DNA from: CADEFX01 sp050260355
GTDB taxonomy: Bacteria > Pseudomonadota > Alphaproteobacteria > Rhizobiales > Hyphomicrobiaceae
Reading direction: 5' to 3'
Assembly: GCA_050260355.1 (NCBI GenBank)
Contig: JBLNBZ010000048.1
Span: 55,394 to 119,393, forward strand
DNA: 64,000 nt
The position numbers and the translations under genes were made by a program. The notes under the pieces are model-generated. The model was not told the DNA's origin. It saw only the letters and a program-made list of their open reading frames with translations, and did no database searches. Below, piece by piece: positions 8,809-16,929 of this stretch (positions within the stretch are counted from its first letter, which is position 1; the number at the start of each line of letters is the position of its first letter).

Positions 8809-11800
8809 ATGAGCAGATTCCTCATATCCGTCGGCGCGACGCTGGCCTGCGTGCTTGCGGCCCTGTTTTTCCTGCCCCAGTTCGTCAACTGGAACCATTT
8901 CCGCAGCGCATTCGAGGAGGAGGCATCGCGCCTGCTCGCTCGCGACGTCCATGTCGGCGGCGAGGTGAACCTGCGGCTGCTGCCGACGCCCTATATCCGC
9001 TTCGACCGGGTCCGCGTCGCGGGCACAAAGGGCGGCGCGGAGGAGCCGCTGCTCAAGGCTGACGAGTTCACCATCCGCCTCGCGGTCGCACCATTGTTCC
9101 GAGGCACGCTGGAAGCCACGCAGGTCGAGCTGACGCGTCCGGTGCTGACGCTCATCGCCGACGGCAAAGGCGGCGGCAACTGGAGCAGCCTTGCAACCGG
9201 CAAGTCGAGCTCCGTTTTCGTGCCGCGCAGCGTCACGCTGCGTGATGTGCGCATCACAGACGGGACCGTCGTCTTCAAGGCCGACAACGGCGACGTCCTG
9301 TCACGGGTCGAAGCGGCAAGCGCGGATTTCTCCGCCACGACGCTGGAGGGTCCCTACAAGCTTCAGGCGATGGTGAAGTCGCCTGGCGGGCCACGCGAGG
9401 TCAGACTGTCGACGGCAAAGTCCGAGTCCGACGGCGGCGTGCGGTTCAAGGCGACCATGCGCCCGCTGGATGGCCCAGGGCCGGTCTACACGTTGGACGG
9501 CCAATTGGCCGATCTGGCCGGACGCACCCGGATTGCAGGCGAGCTTGCGGCAAGCGTACCACTGCCGGGCGATGGCGGGGCCAAAGTGCACTCGAACGGC
9601 TCCGGCGCGACGCACGCCCAGACCGCGGCCGGACAGAGCGCGTTCGATCTCAAGGCAACCCTGGAGGCCGATACCGAGGGGGTTCAGCTCTCCGACCTTT
9701 CGCTCTCGTTCGACAGCGGAGGCCGACCCCAACTCGCAACCGGCGACGCGCAATTCTTCTGGCGCGAAGGCGAGGCAGCACGCATCCGCCTCGAGGCGCG
9801 CTGGCTCGACCTCGACCAGATTGCCGGTGGCAGTGCGGAACACTCGCCGCTCGGATTGGTTGCAACGCTGGCGGCCGCGGTTGACCGGTTGATGCCGAGC
9901 AACAGCCAGACGCAGGCGACCTTCGTGCTCGATCAGGCCACGCTTGGCGGGGAGGTCGTGAGCGGCATTCATCTGACGCTCGACAAGAGCGCCGACGGCC
10001 TCAAGCTGCGAGAGCTGCGCGCCAGTCTGCCCGGCGGAACGCGGTTGGAAGCCAGCGGCACCATGATGCAGCAGCAGTCGGATGCCTCCTTCGATGGGGA
10101 GATGACGCTGCGGGGCGCGAGCCTCAATCGATTTCTCGGCTGGGTCGGGAAGGGGCAAGGCCTCCCCGAGATGCAGCAGGACGGAAGCTTCGCTGTCCGT
10201 GCCGGCGTCACCATCGGCACCGGCCGCATCGCCGGGCGTAACATCATGCTGCAACTCGGCGGCAACGCGCTCTCGGGCCAAGCGAGCTGGAATGGCGAGA
10301 CCCGCTCGCTCGCCGTGGCACTCGACGCCTCTGCACTCGATGCCAGTCCACTGGTGCATGGCGGGCTCAAGCCATCCGCCCTGCTGGCGTCGCTCCTCCC
10401 TCGGACGGAGGCAGGCGGCCGCGGCACCGCGCCGGGCAAGCCGGCGGCCGCGTCAGCACCGCCCCTGAAATCCTCGCTTCGGCTGCGCGCCGGACGGCTG
10501 GTGCTCGATACGCTGGTGTTGCGTGACGTCGTGGCCGATATCGCCACCGATCAGGACAGCATCCGTATCCCGCTGCTGAAGCTCGCCTCCGAGGACGGCC
10601 TGGCGATGCAGGTGCGGGGCGCGGTGACCGGTCTCGCCGGCAATGCGCCAAAGGGAAGCTTCGGCGGCGATATCTCCGCCTCGCAGGCGGGCAGCCTGCG
10701 GCGCTTCGTCGACGTGATGGGCCTGCCGCAGGAGTTGCTGCCTTCGCTGCGGCGGGCCGAGGCCCTCGCACCGCTGCGACTGGGGGCGACGGCGACGATA
10801 GGCGGGCGCGCGGCACCCGCAATCGACATCTCGGTCGACGGCATGCTCGCGCGAAGCCGCATGAATGCTCGGGTGTTGCTCGAGGATGCACGCTTGCCTT
10901 GGCGCGAGCAGCGCATCGATGTGACGGCCACGGTCGAGAATCCCGAAATCTCCTCCTTGCTGGCCCAGCTTCTCCCGGAGTCGCTCGCGGTGGGCGCCGA
11001 GAAAGGGGTGCGCACCCCCGGACGAGCCATGATCAAGGCTGCGGGCGTCCCCGCGCGCGGGGCAGTCTCGCTGGCGGCGCTTGATGCGCCCGGCCTCGCC
11101 GGGGAGTTCCGTGGCCGCCTCGCGCTCGACGAGACCGCGACATTCGGCATGGATGGCGAGACCCGCATTACCGCCGACGACCTTGGCTATGCGGCGACGC
11201 TAGTGGGGCTCGGCCGGCGTCCGGGCCTCAGCGGATTGCCGAGCCAGATCTCGTTTACAAGCAAGCTCGAGCGCCATCGTCTTCGGCTCGAGGCGAGCAA
11301 GGTGGCAATCGGCTCCACGGACATCGCCGGCAAGATCGACGTGGACCTCTCCGGCACGCGCCCCCGTGTCGAGGGTAGCGTGCGCACCAGCGAGGTCAGC
11401 CTTCCTCGCCTGCTGGCGCTGATGGAGGAGAGCCGCTCGGCAACGAATGAGCCGGCCAACGCGGCATCGCTGTGGCCTGAAAGCGCAATCGATCTGTCCG
11501 CAATCGCCAACATCGACGGCAAGGTTCGGATCGAGAGCCCATCCGTGACGCTGGCGCCGAGCATCGAGCTCAGCGGCGCGACGCTGGATGCGCAGGTCGA
11601 GAACGGCCGTCTCGATATCAAGCTCACCGACGCTCACGCTCTCGGCGGCCGGATAACAGCCCAAATCGCGCTCGAGAAGACTCCCGCCGGAGCAAGCCTT
11701 CGGGGCGAGGCTCAGCTCGCCAATGCATCGCTCGAGGCCGCCGGGGCCGCGGGGAAGCCGGCAGCAGTAGGCGAGTTTGCGGTGCGGCTCGGATTCTCCA

Positions 11801-12609
11801 GCGTAGGGCTCAGCCCGCGAGGCTTGATCGCCGCCATGCGCGGAAAGGGGGCGATTGCTTTCGGCTCGGCGCAATTGAACCGCATGACACCGGCGGCCAT
11901 CGACGCCGCCGCTCTGGCTGCTTTGGCCGCCCCTGGAGACAACCTTGGCACCGAGCTCAGACGGCACCTGGAGGAAGGGCTGCGTGGCGGAGCCTTGAAG
12001 CTCGGTCCGCGGGAGCTCGCCTTCGAGGTCGCCGACGGAATCGCGCGTACCGAGGCGATGACGCTCGAAACGCCGGACGGACGTGTCACCGCCAATACGA
12101 CGGTCGATCTCGAAACCCTGTCCTTCGACAGCGAGTGGCGCGTCGAGCCCAAGCTTGTGCCGGCGCGGGCCGGCTCGGGCAAAGGCTCGCTGCCCGGCGT
12201 AACGCTGGTCTACGCCGGTCGGTTGGCGCAGCTGGCCGCTGTGGAGCCCAAGCTTCAGTCGGATGCCCTCGAGCGCGAGCTCAACGTGCGCAAGATGGAA
12301 CGCTACGTGGAGGAGCTGGAGCGGCTGCGCCGGCAGGATGAGGAGCGGGCCCGTCGCGAAGCGGAGCGACTGCGCAACCAGGAGCTCGAGCGCCAGCGGA
12401 TAGAGGACGAGCAACTGCGGGCATCGCGCAGGAGTGCCGTCGAGGCGCCGGCGGGCGGGCTGCCTGCTCCTGGGCCGCTCGGAGGCTCGCAGTCGGGCTA
12501 CATTCCGCGCCAATCCGGCCCGAGCGGCTCGTCCTCGTCCGCCGCTCCCACGAGACCGCGGCTCGGCGTCCAAGACTTCATGCGCGACACGGCGGATCGC
12601 AGTCACTGA
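8809..12609 (+). CDS. AsmA-family protein
   Basis: A protein of 1266 residues. The N-terminus is an inner-membrane anchor (FLISVGATLACVLAALFFLP) followed by the AsmA signature VNWNHFRSAFEEEASRLLARD and LPTPYIRFDRVRVAG. The body is a long series of beta-rich repeats, as in the AsmA/TamB lipid-transfer superfamily that bridges the periplasm. The last about 120 residues differ from typical AsmA proteins: a highly charged Glu/Arg helix (MERYVEELERLRRQDEERAR, about residues 1164-1210), probably a coiled coil, then a Pro/Ser-rich tail. AsmA-like proteins are linked to outer-membrane lipid homeostasis; the cargo here is unknown. GTAGGCG lies just upstream of the ATG. Confidence 0.88.
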   Translation: MSRFLISVGATLACVLAALFFLPQFVNWNHFRSAFEEEASRLLARDVHVGGEVNLRLLPTPYIRFDRVRVAGTKGGAEEPLLKADEFTIRLAVAPLFRGTLEATQVELTRPVLTLIADGKGGGNWSSLATGKSSSVFVPRSVTLRDVRITDGTVVFKADNGDVLSRVEAASADFSATTLEGPYKLQAMVKSPGGPREVRLSTAKSESDGGVRFKATMRPLDGPGPVYTLDGQLADLAGRTRIAGELAASVPLPGDGGAKVHSNGSGATHAQTAAGQSAFDLKATLEADTEGVQLSDLSLSFDSGGRPQLATGDAQFFWREGEAARIRLEARWLDLDQIAGGSAEHSPLGLVATLAAAVDRLMPSNSQTQATFVLDQATLGGEVVSGIHLTLDKSADGLKLRELRASLPGGTRLEASGTMMQQQSDASFDGEMTLRGASLNRFLGWVGKGQGLPEMQQDGSFAVRAGVTIGTGRIAGRNIMLQLGGNALSGQASWNGETRSLAVALDASALDASPLVHGGLKPSALLASLLPRTEAGGRGTAPGKPAAASAPPLKSSLRLRAGRLVLDTLVLRDVVADIATDQDSIRIPLLKLASEDGLAMQVRGAVTGLAGNAPKGSFGGDISASQAGSLRRFVDVMGLPQELLPSLRRAEALAPLRLGATATIGGRAAPAIDISVDGMLARSRMNARVLLEDARLPWREQRIDVTATVENPEISSLLAQLLPESLAVGAEKGVRTPGRAMIKAAGVPARGAVSLAALDAPGLAGEFRGRLALDETATFGMDGETRITADDLGYAATLVGLGRRPGLSGLPSQISFTSKLERHRLRLEASKVAIGSTDIAGKIDVDLSGTRPRVEGSVRTSEVSLPRLLALMEESRSATNEPANAASLWPESAIDLSAIANIDGKVRIESPSVTLAPSIELSGATLDAQVENGRLDIKLTDAHALGGRITAQIALEKTPAGASLRGEAQLANASLEAAGAAGKPAAVGEFAVRLGFSSVGLSPRGLIAAMRGKGAIAFGSAQLNRMTPAAIDAAALAALAAPGDNLGTELRRHLEEGLRGGALKLGPRELAFEVADGIARTEAMTLETPDGRVTANTTVDLETLSFDSEWRVEPKLVPARAGSGKGSLPGVTLVYAGRLAQLAAVEPKLQSDALERELNVRKMERYVEELERLRRQDEERARREAERLRNQELERQRIEDEQLRASRRSAVEAPAGGLPAPGPLGGSQSGYIPRQSGPSGSSSSAAPTRPRLGVQDFMRDTADRSH

Positions 12610-12623
12610 GGAGGTTGTCGCGG

Positions 12624-12845
12624 CTATCCGCGCCGTGACGCCGCTCTGTAGTAGTCGAGCAGCCAGACTCGAACCGCGCTCGACAATCCTGATCCACCGC
12701 GGCCTTCGTCGATTCGCGCGATCAGCTGCGCCATCGACACGCGCTCCCGGGCGGCGACCTCCTTCAGCGCTTCCCAGAATGGCGCTTCGAGCGAGATCGA
12801 CGTGCGATGGCCGGCAATATTGAAGGAGCGCTTGACCGGCCTCAC
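12624..12845 (-). CDS. Ribbon-helix-helix domain protein (RHH_4 type)
   Basis: A protein of 73 residues: KRSFNIAGHRTSISLEAPFW gives the DNA-contacting strand and first helix, followed by EALKEVAARERVSMAQLIAR and a short C-terminal helix ending in WLLDYYRAA. The pattern matches the small RHH_4 family, which in Hyphomicrobiales is commonly found next to a DUF4169 gene and fumC, as here. Probable DNA-binding regulator of unknown target. Its start overlaps the preceding DUF4169 gene by four bases, so the two are probably translationally coupled. Confidence 0.82.
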   Translation of the reverse strand: MRPVKRSFNIAGHRTSISLEAPFWEALKEVAARERVSMAQLIARIDEGRGGSGLSSAVRVWLLDYYRAASRRG

Positions 12846-13030
12846 GCCTTGTCGCCCGGCTCGCGCGCGGCGCCGTCGAGCTTGCGGCGCGCGAGATCCT
12901 TTTCGGCCGCCTCCTTCCTGCGCTCGGCCTTGCTACGGCCGAACCTGGCCCGGTTCTCCTGGGCCAGCGCATCCTTCGCTGCGCGCGCCTTCTGCTTGCG
13001 GACCTGACGAAGGTTGATGATGTCGGCCAT
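12842..13030 (-). CDS. DUF4169 family small protein
   Basis: A very basic protein of 62 residues, beginning MADIINLRQVRKQKARAAK and rich in Lys, Arg, Ala and Glu throughout; likely helical. This N-terminus is characteristic of DUF4169, a family of unknown function. It sits 12 bases after fumC and overlaps the ribbon-helix-helix gene by four bases, so the three probably form one transcript. Confidence 0.8.
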   Translation of the reverse strand: MADIINLRQVRKQKARAAKDALAQENRARFGRSKAERRKEAAEKDLARRKLDGAAREPGDKA

Positions 13031-13042
13031 GCTGCCGCGCCC

Positions 13043-14440
13043 CTACTCCGGTGCAATCATCTTCTCGGGCCGCACGATGGCGTCGAATTCGGCCTCGGTG
13101 ACATAGCCTCCGCGCACCGCCTCCTCGCGCAGGGTGGTCCCGTTCTTGTGCGCGGTCTTGGCAATGGTCGCCGCATTGTCGTAGCCGATCTTGGGTGCGA
13201 GCGCAGTCACGAGCATCAGCGAGCGGTCAAGCGCAGCCTTGATGTTGTCCTCGCGCGCCTCGATGCCCACGACGCAGTTGTCGGTGAACGACCTGGCGGC
13301 ATCGGACATCAGCTGCACGGACTGCAGGAAATTGTAGGCCATGACCGGATTGAAGACGTTGAGCTCGAAGTGGCCCTGGCTGTCCGCAATGGAAAGCGCG
13401 GTGTTGTTGCCGAAGATGTGGACGCACACCATCGTGAGCGCCTCGCACTGCGTGGGATTCACCTTGCCCGGCATGATCGAGGAGCCGGGCTCGTTCTCCG
13501 GCAGGGACAGCTCGCCCAATCCGGAGCGCGGACCGCTTCCCAGGAGGCGAATGTCGTTGGCGATCTTGAACAGGGAGGCGGCGACCGTGTTGATCGCGCC
13601 GTGGCTCATGACCATGGCGTCATGCGCGGCGAGCGCCTCGAACTTGTTGGGAGCGCTGGTAAAGGCAAGGCCGGTAATCTCGGCGATGCGTGCGGCCACC
13701 TTCTCCGCAAAGCCCTTCGGGGCGTTGAGGCCGGTGCCAACCGCGGTGCCTCCCTGGGCGAGCTGCATCAAGTCGGGCAACGTCGAGCTGATGCGCTTGA
13801 TGCCGTTCTCGACCTGCTTGGCGTAGCCCGAGAACTCCTGACCGAGTGTGAGCGGCGTAGCGTCCTGCGTATGGGTGCGACCAATCTTGATGATGTGGGC
13901 CCAGGCTTTGGCCTTGGCATCGAGCGCCTTGTGCAGATGGTGCAGCGCCGGGAGCAGCCGGTGGTGGATCTCCTCGGCGGCGGCGATGTGCATGGCCGTC
14001 GGATACGTGTCGTTCGACGACTGGCTCATGTTGACGTGATCGTTGGGGTGCACGGGCTTCTTGGAGCCCATCTCGCCGCCCAGCATCTCGATGGCGCGGT
14101 TCGAGATCACCTCGTTCGCATTCATGTTCGACTGCGTGCCGGAGCCGGTTTGCCAGACCACCAGCGGGAAATGGTCGTCGAGCTTGCCGTCGATGACCTC
14201 CTGCGCAGCCTTGACGATTGCTTCGCCGAGCTTCGGATCCAGCTTGCCGAGCGCCATGTTCACCTCGGCCGAGGCGCGCTTGACGACGCCGAGGGCGCGG
14301 ATGATCGACTTGGGTTGCCTCTCCCAGCCGATCTTGAAGTTGCCGAGGGACCGCTGCGCCTGCGCGCCCCAGTACTTGTCGGCGGGCACCTCGATAGGGC
14401 CGAAGCTGTCGGTCTCGACGCGAAACCCCTTAGCAGGCAT
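13043..14440 (-). CDS. fumC: Class II fumarate hydratase
   Basis: A protein of 465 residues, the normal length for FumC. It interconverts fumarate and (S)-malate in the TCA cycle without an iron-sulfur cluster. Visible family motifs: TGSGTQSNMNANEVISNRA (about residues 98-116), NMSQSSNDTYPTAMHIA with the catalytic-site residues, GRTHTQDATPLTLGQE containing the catalytic His, GTAVGTGLNA, and the superfamily signature GSSIMPGKVNPTQ. The start at 14440 is preceded by AAGGTGA; an earlier in-frame start at 14491 would add a non-homologous 17-residue tail. First gene of the fumC-DUF4169-RHH group. Confidence 0.97.
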   Translation of the reverse strand: MPAKGFRVETDSFGPIEVPADKYWGAQAQRSLGNFKIGWERQPKSIIRALGVVKRASAEVNMALGKLDPKLGEAIVKAAQEVIDGKLDDHFPLVVWQTGSGTQSNMNANEVISNRAIEMLGGEMGSKKPVHPNDHVNMSQSSNDTYPTAMHIAAAEEIHHRLLPALHHLHKALDAKAKAWAHIIKIGRTHTQDATPLTLGQEFSGYAKQVENGIKRISSTLPDLMQLAQGGTAVGTGLNAPKGFAEKVAARIAEITGLAFTSAPNKFEALAAHDAMVMSHGAINTVAASLFKIANDIRLLGSGPRSGLGELSLPENEPGSSIMPGKVNPTQCEALTMVCVHIFGNNTALSIADSQGHFELNVFNPVMAYNFLQSVQLMSDAARSFTDNCVVGIEAREDNIKAALDRSLMLVTALAPKIGYDNAATIAKTAHKNGTTLREEAVRGGYVTEAEFDAIVRPEKMIAPE

Positions 14441-14735
14441 GGGATCGTCACCTTTGTTATGCGCGGCTTTGAACTGCCGATCCCGTAACACAGTCGGCCT
14501 GGAGGCACCAGATCATGCCTCGGACGCCCTGCGCCGAAGCCTCCCGCCATTTTTTGGACGCTGATTGGCAGGCAGTCTGCTCAGGCAGGGGGAAAGTGAT
14601 TCGCGCGTAGGCTTAAGCCAACCGTCTCGAGTGGCGTCAGGTGGTGCCGGGGTGCTTGCGGGGCTGCACCAATCGGGCACTCGTCGTCTGCGTGAGCCAG
14701 GCCGCTCAGCGATAATCCTATCGAGGGGACCCGCG

Positions 14736-14984
14736 ATGTATCCAAAGATCATCGTCATGATCACCATGCTGGCGATGCCAGACGGAGGCAGCGGCGTGCA
14801 CGTCAAGCCGTTCAGCACCGTCTCCGGGTGCATCGAGGCCGCCAACATCGAGGTCGCCGATCCGCTCGTCGCCCATGTCGAGTGTGCCGAGCTGGACGAC
14901 GGCGTGCTGACGCTGCGCTTCGATCGCGAGTCGACGAAGATGGAAGAGGCCGACAGCCCCACGACGCTAGGAGCGCGGGACTGA
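14736..14984 (+). CDS. Small hypothetical protein
   Basis: A protein of 82 residues starting MYPKIIVMITMLAMPDGGSG. A short hydrophobic N-terminus is followed by an acidic stretch with two Cys. It has a convincing ribosome binding site (GAGGGG, about eight bases before the ATG). Its 3' end overlaps the convergent dehydrogenase gene by 18 bases. I do not recognise a function. The hydrophobic segment is short for a membrane anchor but could be part of a secretion signal. Confidence 0.55.
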   Translation: MYPKIIVMITMLAMPDGGSGVHVKPFSTVSGCIEAANIEVADPLVAHVECAELDDGVLTLRFDRESTKMEEADSPTTLGARD

Positions 14985-15962
14985 GGCAAGAGACGGCTGA
15001 ACGACGTTGATGAGCGGTTCGCCGCGATGCAGCCGGCCGACGTTTCCAGCCATGGCCTGCTGCCGCCGGCGGATGGTGCCGGTCGTCCAGCCCGACATGT
15101 GCGGCGTCATAACGACGTTGGAGAGCACATGGAACGGCAGCTTGCCTGGCCATGGATTGGGATTGTCCGAGCTGGGATAGACGTACCACGTGTCGATGAC
15201 GGCGCCGGCGATGCGCCGTTCCTTCAAGGCGTGATAGAGCGCAGTTTCGTCGACCACCGGGCCGCGCCCGACGTTGATCAGGACGGCATCGGGCCGCATG
15301 GCCGCGATCTGCGGCGCACCGACGAGGCCGCGCGTTTCAGGGGTCAGCGGCAGTGACACCACGATTGCATCAGCCGAGCCCATGAAAGCGGAAAGCGCAT
15401 CGAGGCCGAAGCGCTCATCGACGAGCGCTGAAGCCGGCACCGCGCTCCGGTTGGCAACCGTGACGCGCATGCCGAACGACTTGGCGCGCACAGCAATCGC
15501 CTTGCCGATGTGGCCGAAGCCGAGCAAGCCGATCGTGCTGTCGCCCATCTCCGCGTGCAAAGAGTCAGGGCCGCTGGCCCAATAGGTCCAGCGGCGCTGG
15601 CGCAGATCCCGGTCGGCTTCGACCCACGGCACGAACCGAGCAAGCAGAGCCGCCATCACGTACTCTGCAATCGCCTGCTCGTGACCAAAGCAGTTGCAGA
15701 GCGGCACACCCGCCGGAAGGCGCGTGCGATCGATGCCGTCCGTGCCGGCGGCGGGCGCGTGATACAGGCACACCCGCTCCGGTCTCGGCATCGAGGCATC
15801 GAGCCGAATGCCGATGATCACATCGGCCGTGACAAAAGCCTCGACGTCAGAGGAAGCCACCAGCGCATCAGGCACCGTGACGATGTCGTGCGGATGGTCG
15901 AGCAAGGCCGAAAAGCCAGGCTCGAACGCCCGCGCGTTCGCACCGTGGAAGACGATCTTCAT
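14967..15962 (-). CDS. D-isomer-specific 2-hydroxyacid dehydrogenase family protein
   Basis: A protein of 331 residues. The NAD-binding motif is GLLGFGHIGKAI (about residues 144-155), with the catalytic Arg in INVGRGPVVDE and the catalytic His in TPHMSG. The third member of the Arg-Glu-His triad, the Glu normally in the E-P step after the D-V-F motif, is absent: the sequence reads IDTWYVYPSSDNP, with Tyr at that point. The segment DTW...P...NPWPGKLPFH is closer in layout to formate-dehydrogenase-like members, which also lack this Glu. Substrate therefore uncertain. NIPSNAP and cupin genes lie upstream on the same strand and may be co-transcribed. Confidence 0.85.
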   Translation of the reverse strand: MKIVFHGANARAFEPGFSALLDHPHDIVTVPDALVASSDVEAFVTADVIIGIRLDASMPRPERVCLYHAPAAGTDGIDRTRLPAGVPLCNCFGHEQAIAEYVMAALLARFVPWVEADRDLRQRRWTYWASGPDSLHAEMGDSTIGLLGFGHIGKAIAVRAKSFGMRVTVANRSAVPASALVDERFGLDALSAFMGSADAIVVSLPLTPETRGLVGAPQIAAMRPDAVLINVGRGPVVDETALYHALKERRIAGAVIDTWYVYPSSDNPNPWPGKLPFHVLSNVVMTPHMSGWTTGTIRRRQQAMAGNVGRLHRGEPLINVVQPSLASVPRS

Positions 15963-15984
15963 GCCTGAAGCGCGGTCGGGGCCG

Positions 15985-16311
15985 CTACTTCACCGACGAG
16001 AATGCGGTCGGCTGCAGCAGCGAGTTGACGACTTTGGCGACGATCGGGCCGTCCTTCTCGGTCTCTGCGCGTGCGCTGATCCACTGCGGGTCGCTCTGGA
16101 ACGCGTTCCACTTCTTCTCGCGATCCGCCATGCTCTCCCACTGCAGCAGATAGTAGAGAGCCTGGTTGGAGTCGCCGACCAGAACCGTCCAGAACCCCGC
16201 CTGCTTGATGCCGTGCTTCTCCCAGAGCTTCAGCGTGATCGTGTCGAAGCGCTTGAGCAGGTTAGGCAGGCGGCCGGGCACGCAGTAGTAGACGCGCAGC
16301 TCATAGATCAT
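15985..16311 (-). CDS. NIPSNAP family protein
   Basis: A protein of 108 residues with the ferredoxin-like alpha/beta-barrel fold of NIPSNAP proteins: MIYELRVYYCVPGRLPNLLK at the start, a central QAGFWTVLVGDSNQALYYLL and WESMADREKKWNAF. In bacteria these are often encoded beside metabolic enzymes, without a defined reaction. GGAGGAA lies nine bases upstream of the ATG. It is 22 bases upstream of the hydroxyacid dehydrogenase gene, so probably in the same operon. Confidence 0.85.
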   Translation of the reverse strand: MIYELRVYYCVPGRLPNLLKRFDTITLKLWEKHGIKQAGFWTVLVGDSNQALYYLLQWESMADREKKWNAFQSDPQWISARAETEKDGPIVAKVVNSLLQPTAFSSVK

Positions 16312-16373
16312 GGGACAGTTCCTCCGGTTACGAGAATGATGCGCGAGGATACTCGAATTTCATCTCGGCGATA

Positions 16374-16724
16374 TCAGGATGCAGCCGCCTCGCCGCCCTT
16401 TGGCCCCCAGAACACGACCCACACACCGAAGTCGTCCGTGAAGTCCACAAATCGATGGATATGGCCGGCGGGGACGAAAATGGCATCGCCTGGGCCGAAT
16501 GCTCTTCGCTCGAGCCGCTCCTCGCTCGGCCCCGAGACAACCGTGCCGCGCCCGGCAGCCACGATGTAGATCTCGTCCTGATCGTGGGGTGTCTGGGGGT
16601 CGACCCCGCGCGGCTGGTAATAGCGCAGGGTCATCATGCCATGGCGCATGAGAAGAGGCGACCGGGCCCCTTCGGGGATCGGGGCTGCCTTGGCCGTCGC
16701 GAGGCTCACAACCCAGTCTTTCAT
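16374..16724 (-). CDS. Cupin-domain protein
   Basis: A single cupin of 116 residues. The two conserved motifs are visible: HDQDEIYIVAAGRGTVV (metal-site His/Glu) and FGPGDAIFVPAGHIHRFVD (second His). Single-domain cupins of this size are metal-binding enzymes or sensors; the substrate cannot be told. The start at 16724 is preceded by GGAGG. Upstream of the NIPSNAP gene by 62 bases on the same strand. Confidence 0.83.
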   Translation of the reverse strand: MKDWVVSLATAKAAPIPEGARSPLLMRHGMMTLRYYQPRGVDPQTPHDQDEIYIVAAGRGTVVSGPSEERLERRAFGPGDAIFVPAGHIHRFVDFTDDFGVWVVFWGPKGGEAAAS

Positions 16725-16929
16725 CAGCTCGAGCCTCCGCCCCACGTGTCCGCCAAACGTTGGGCCCGCAACTGAGGCCCGCCTGGGCCCCTCGAGGGCC
16801 TGCCCCACGCGCCGCCATGAAATTTACGGGCTATAATTTAACCATGCGGGGCGAGACTTTGCGAATCGATGCGTACCCGCCTCAAAAGATCGGGGCCTGT
16901 CGCGCCGCCTCGGACTCGGACACGAGCGC

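Noticed and set aside
13148..14488. Long open frame on the plus strand opposite fumC
   Set aside because: It mirrors the fumC coding frame in high-GC DNA and shows no family features; fumC explains the region completely.
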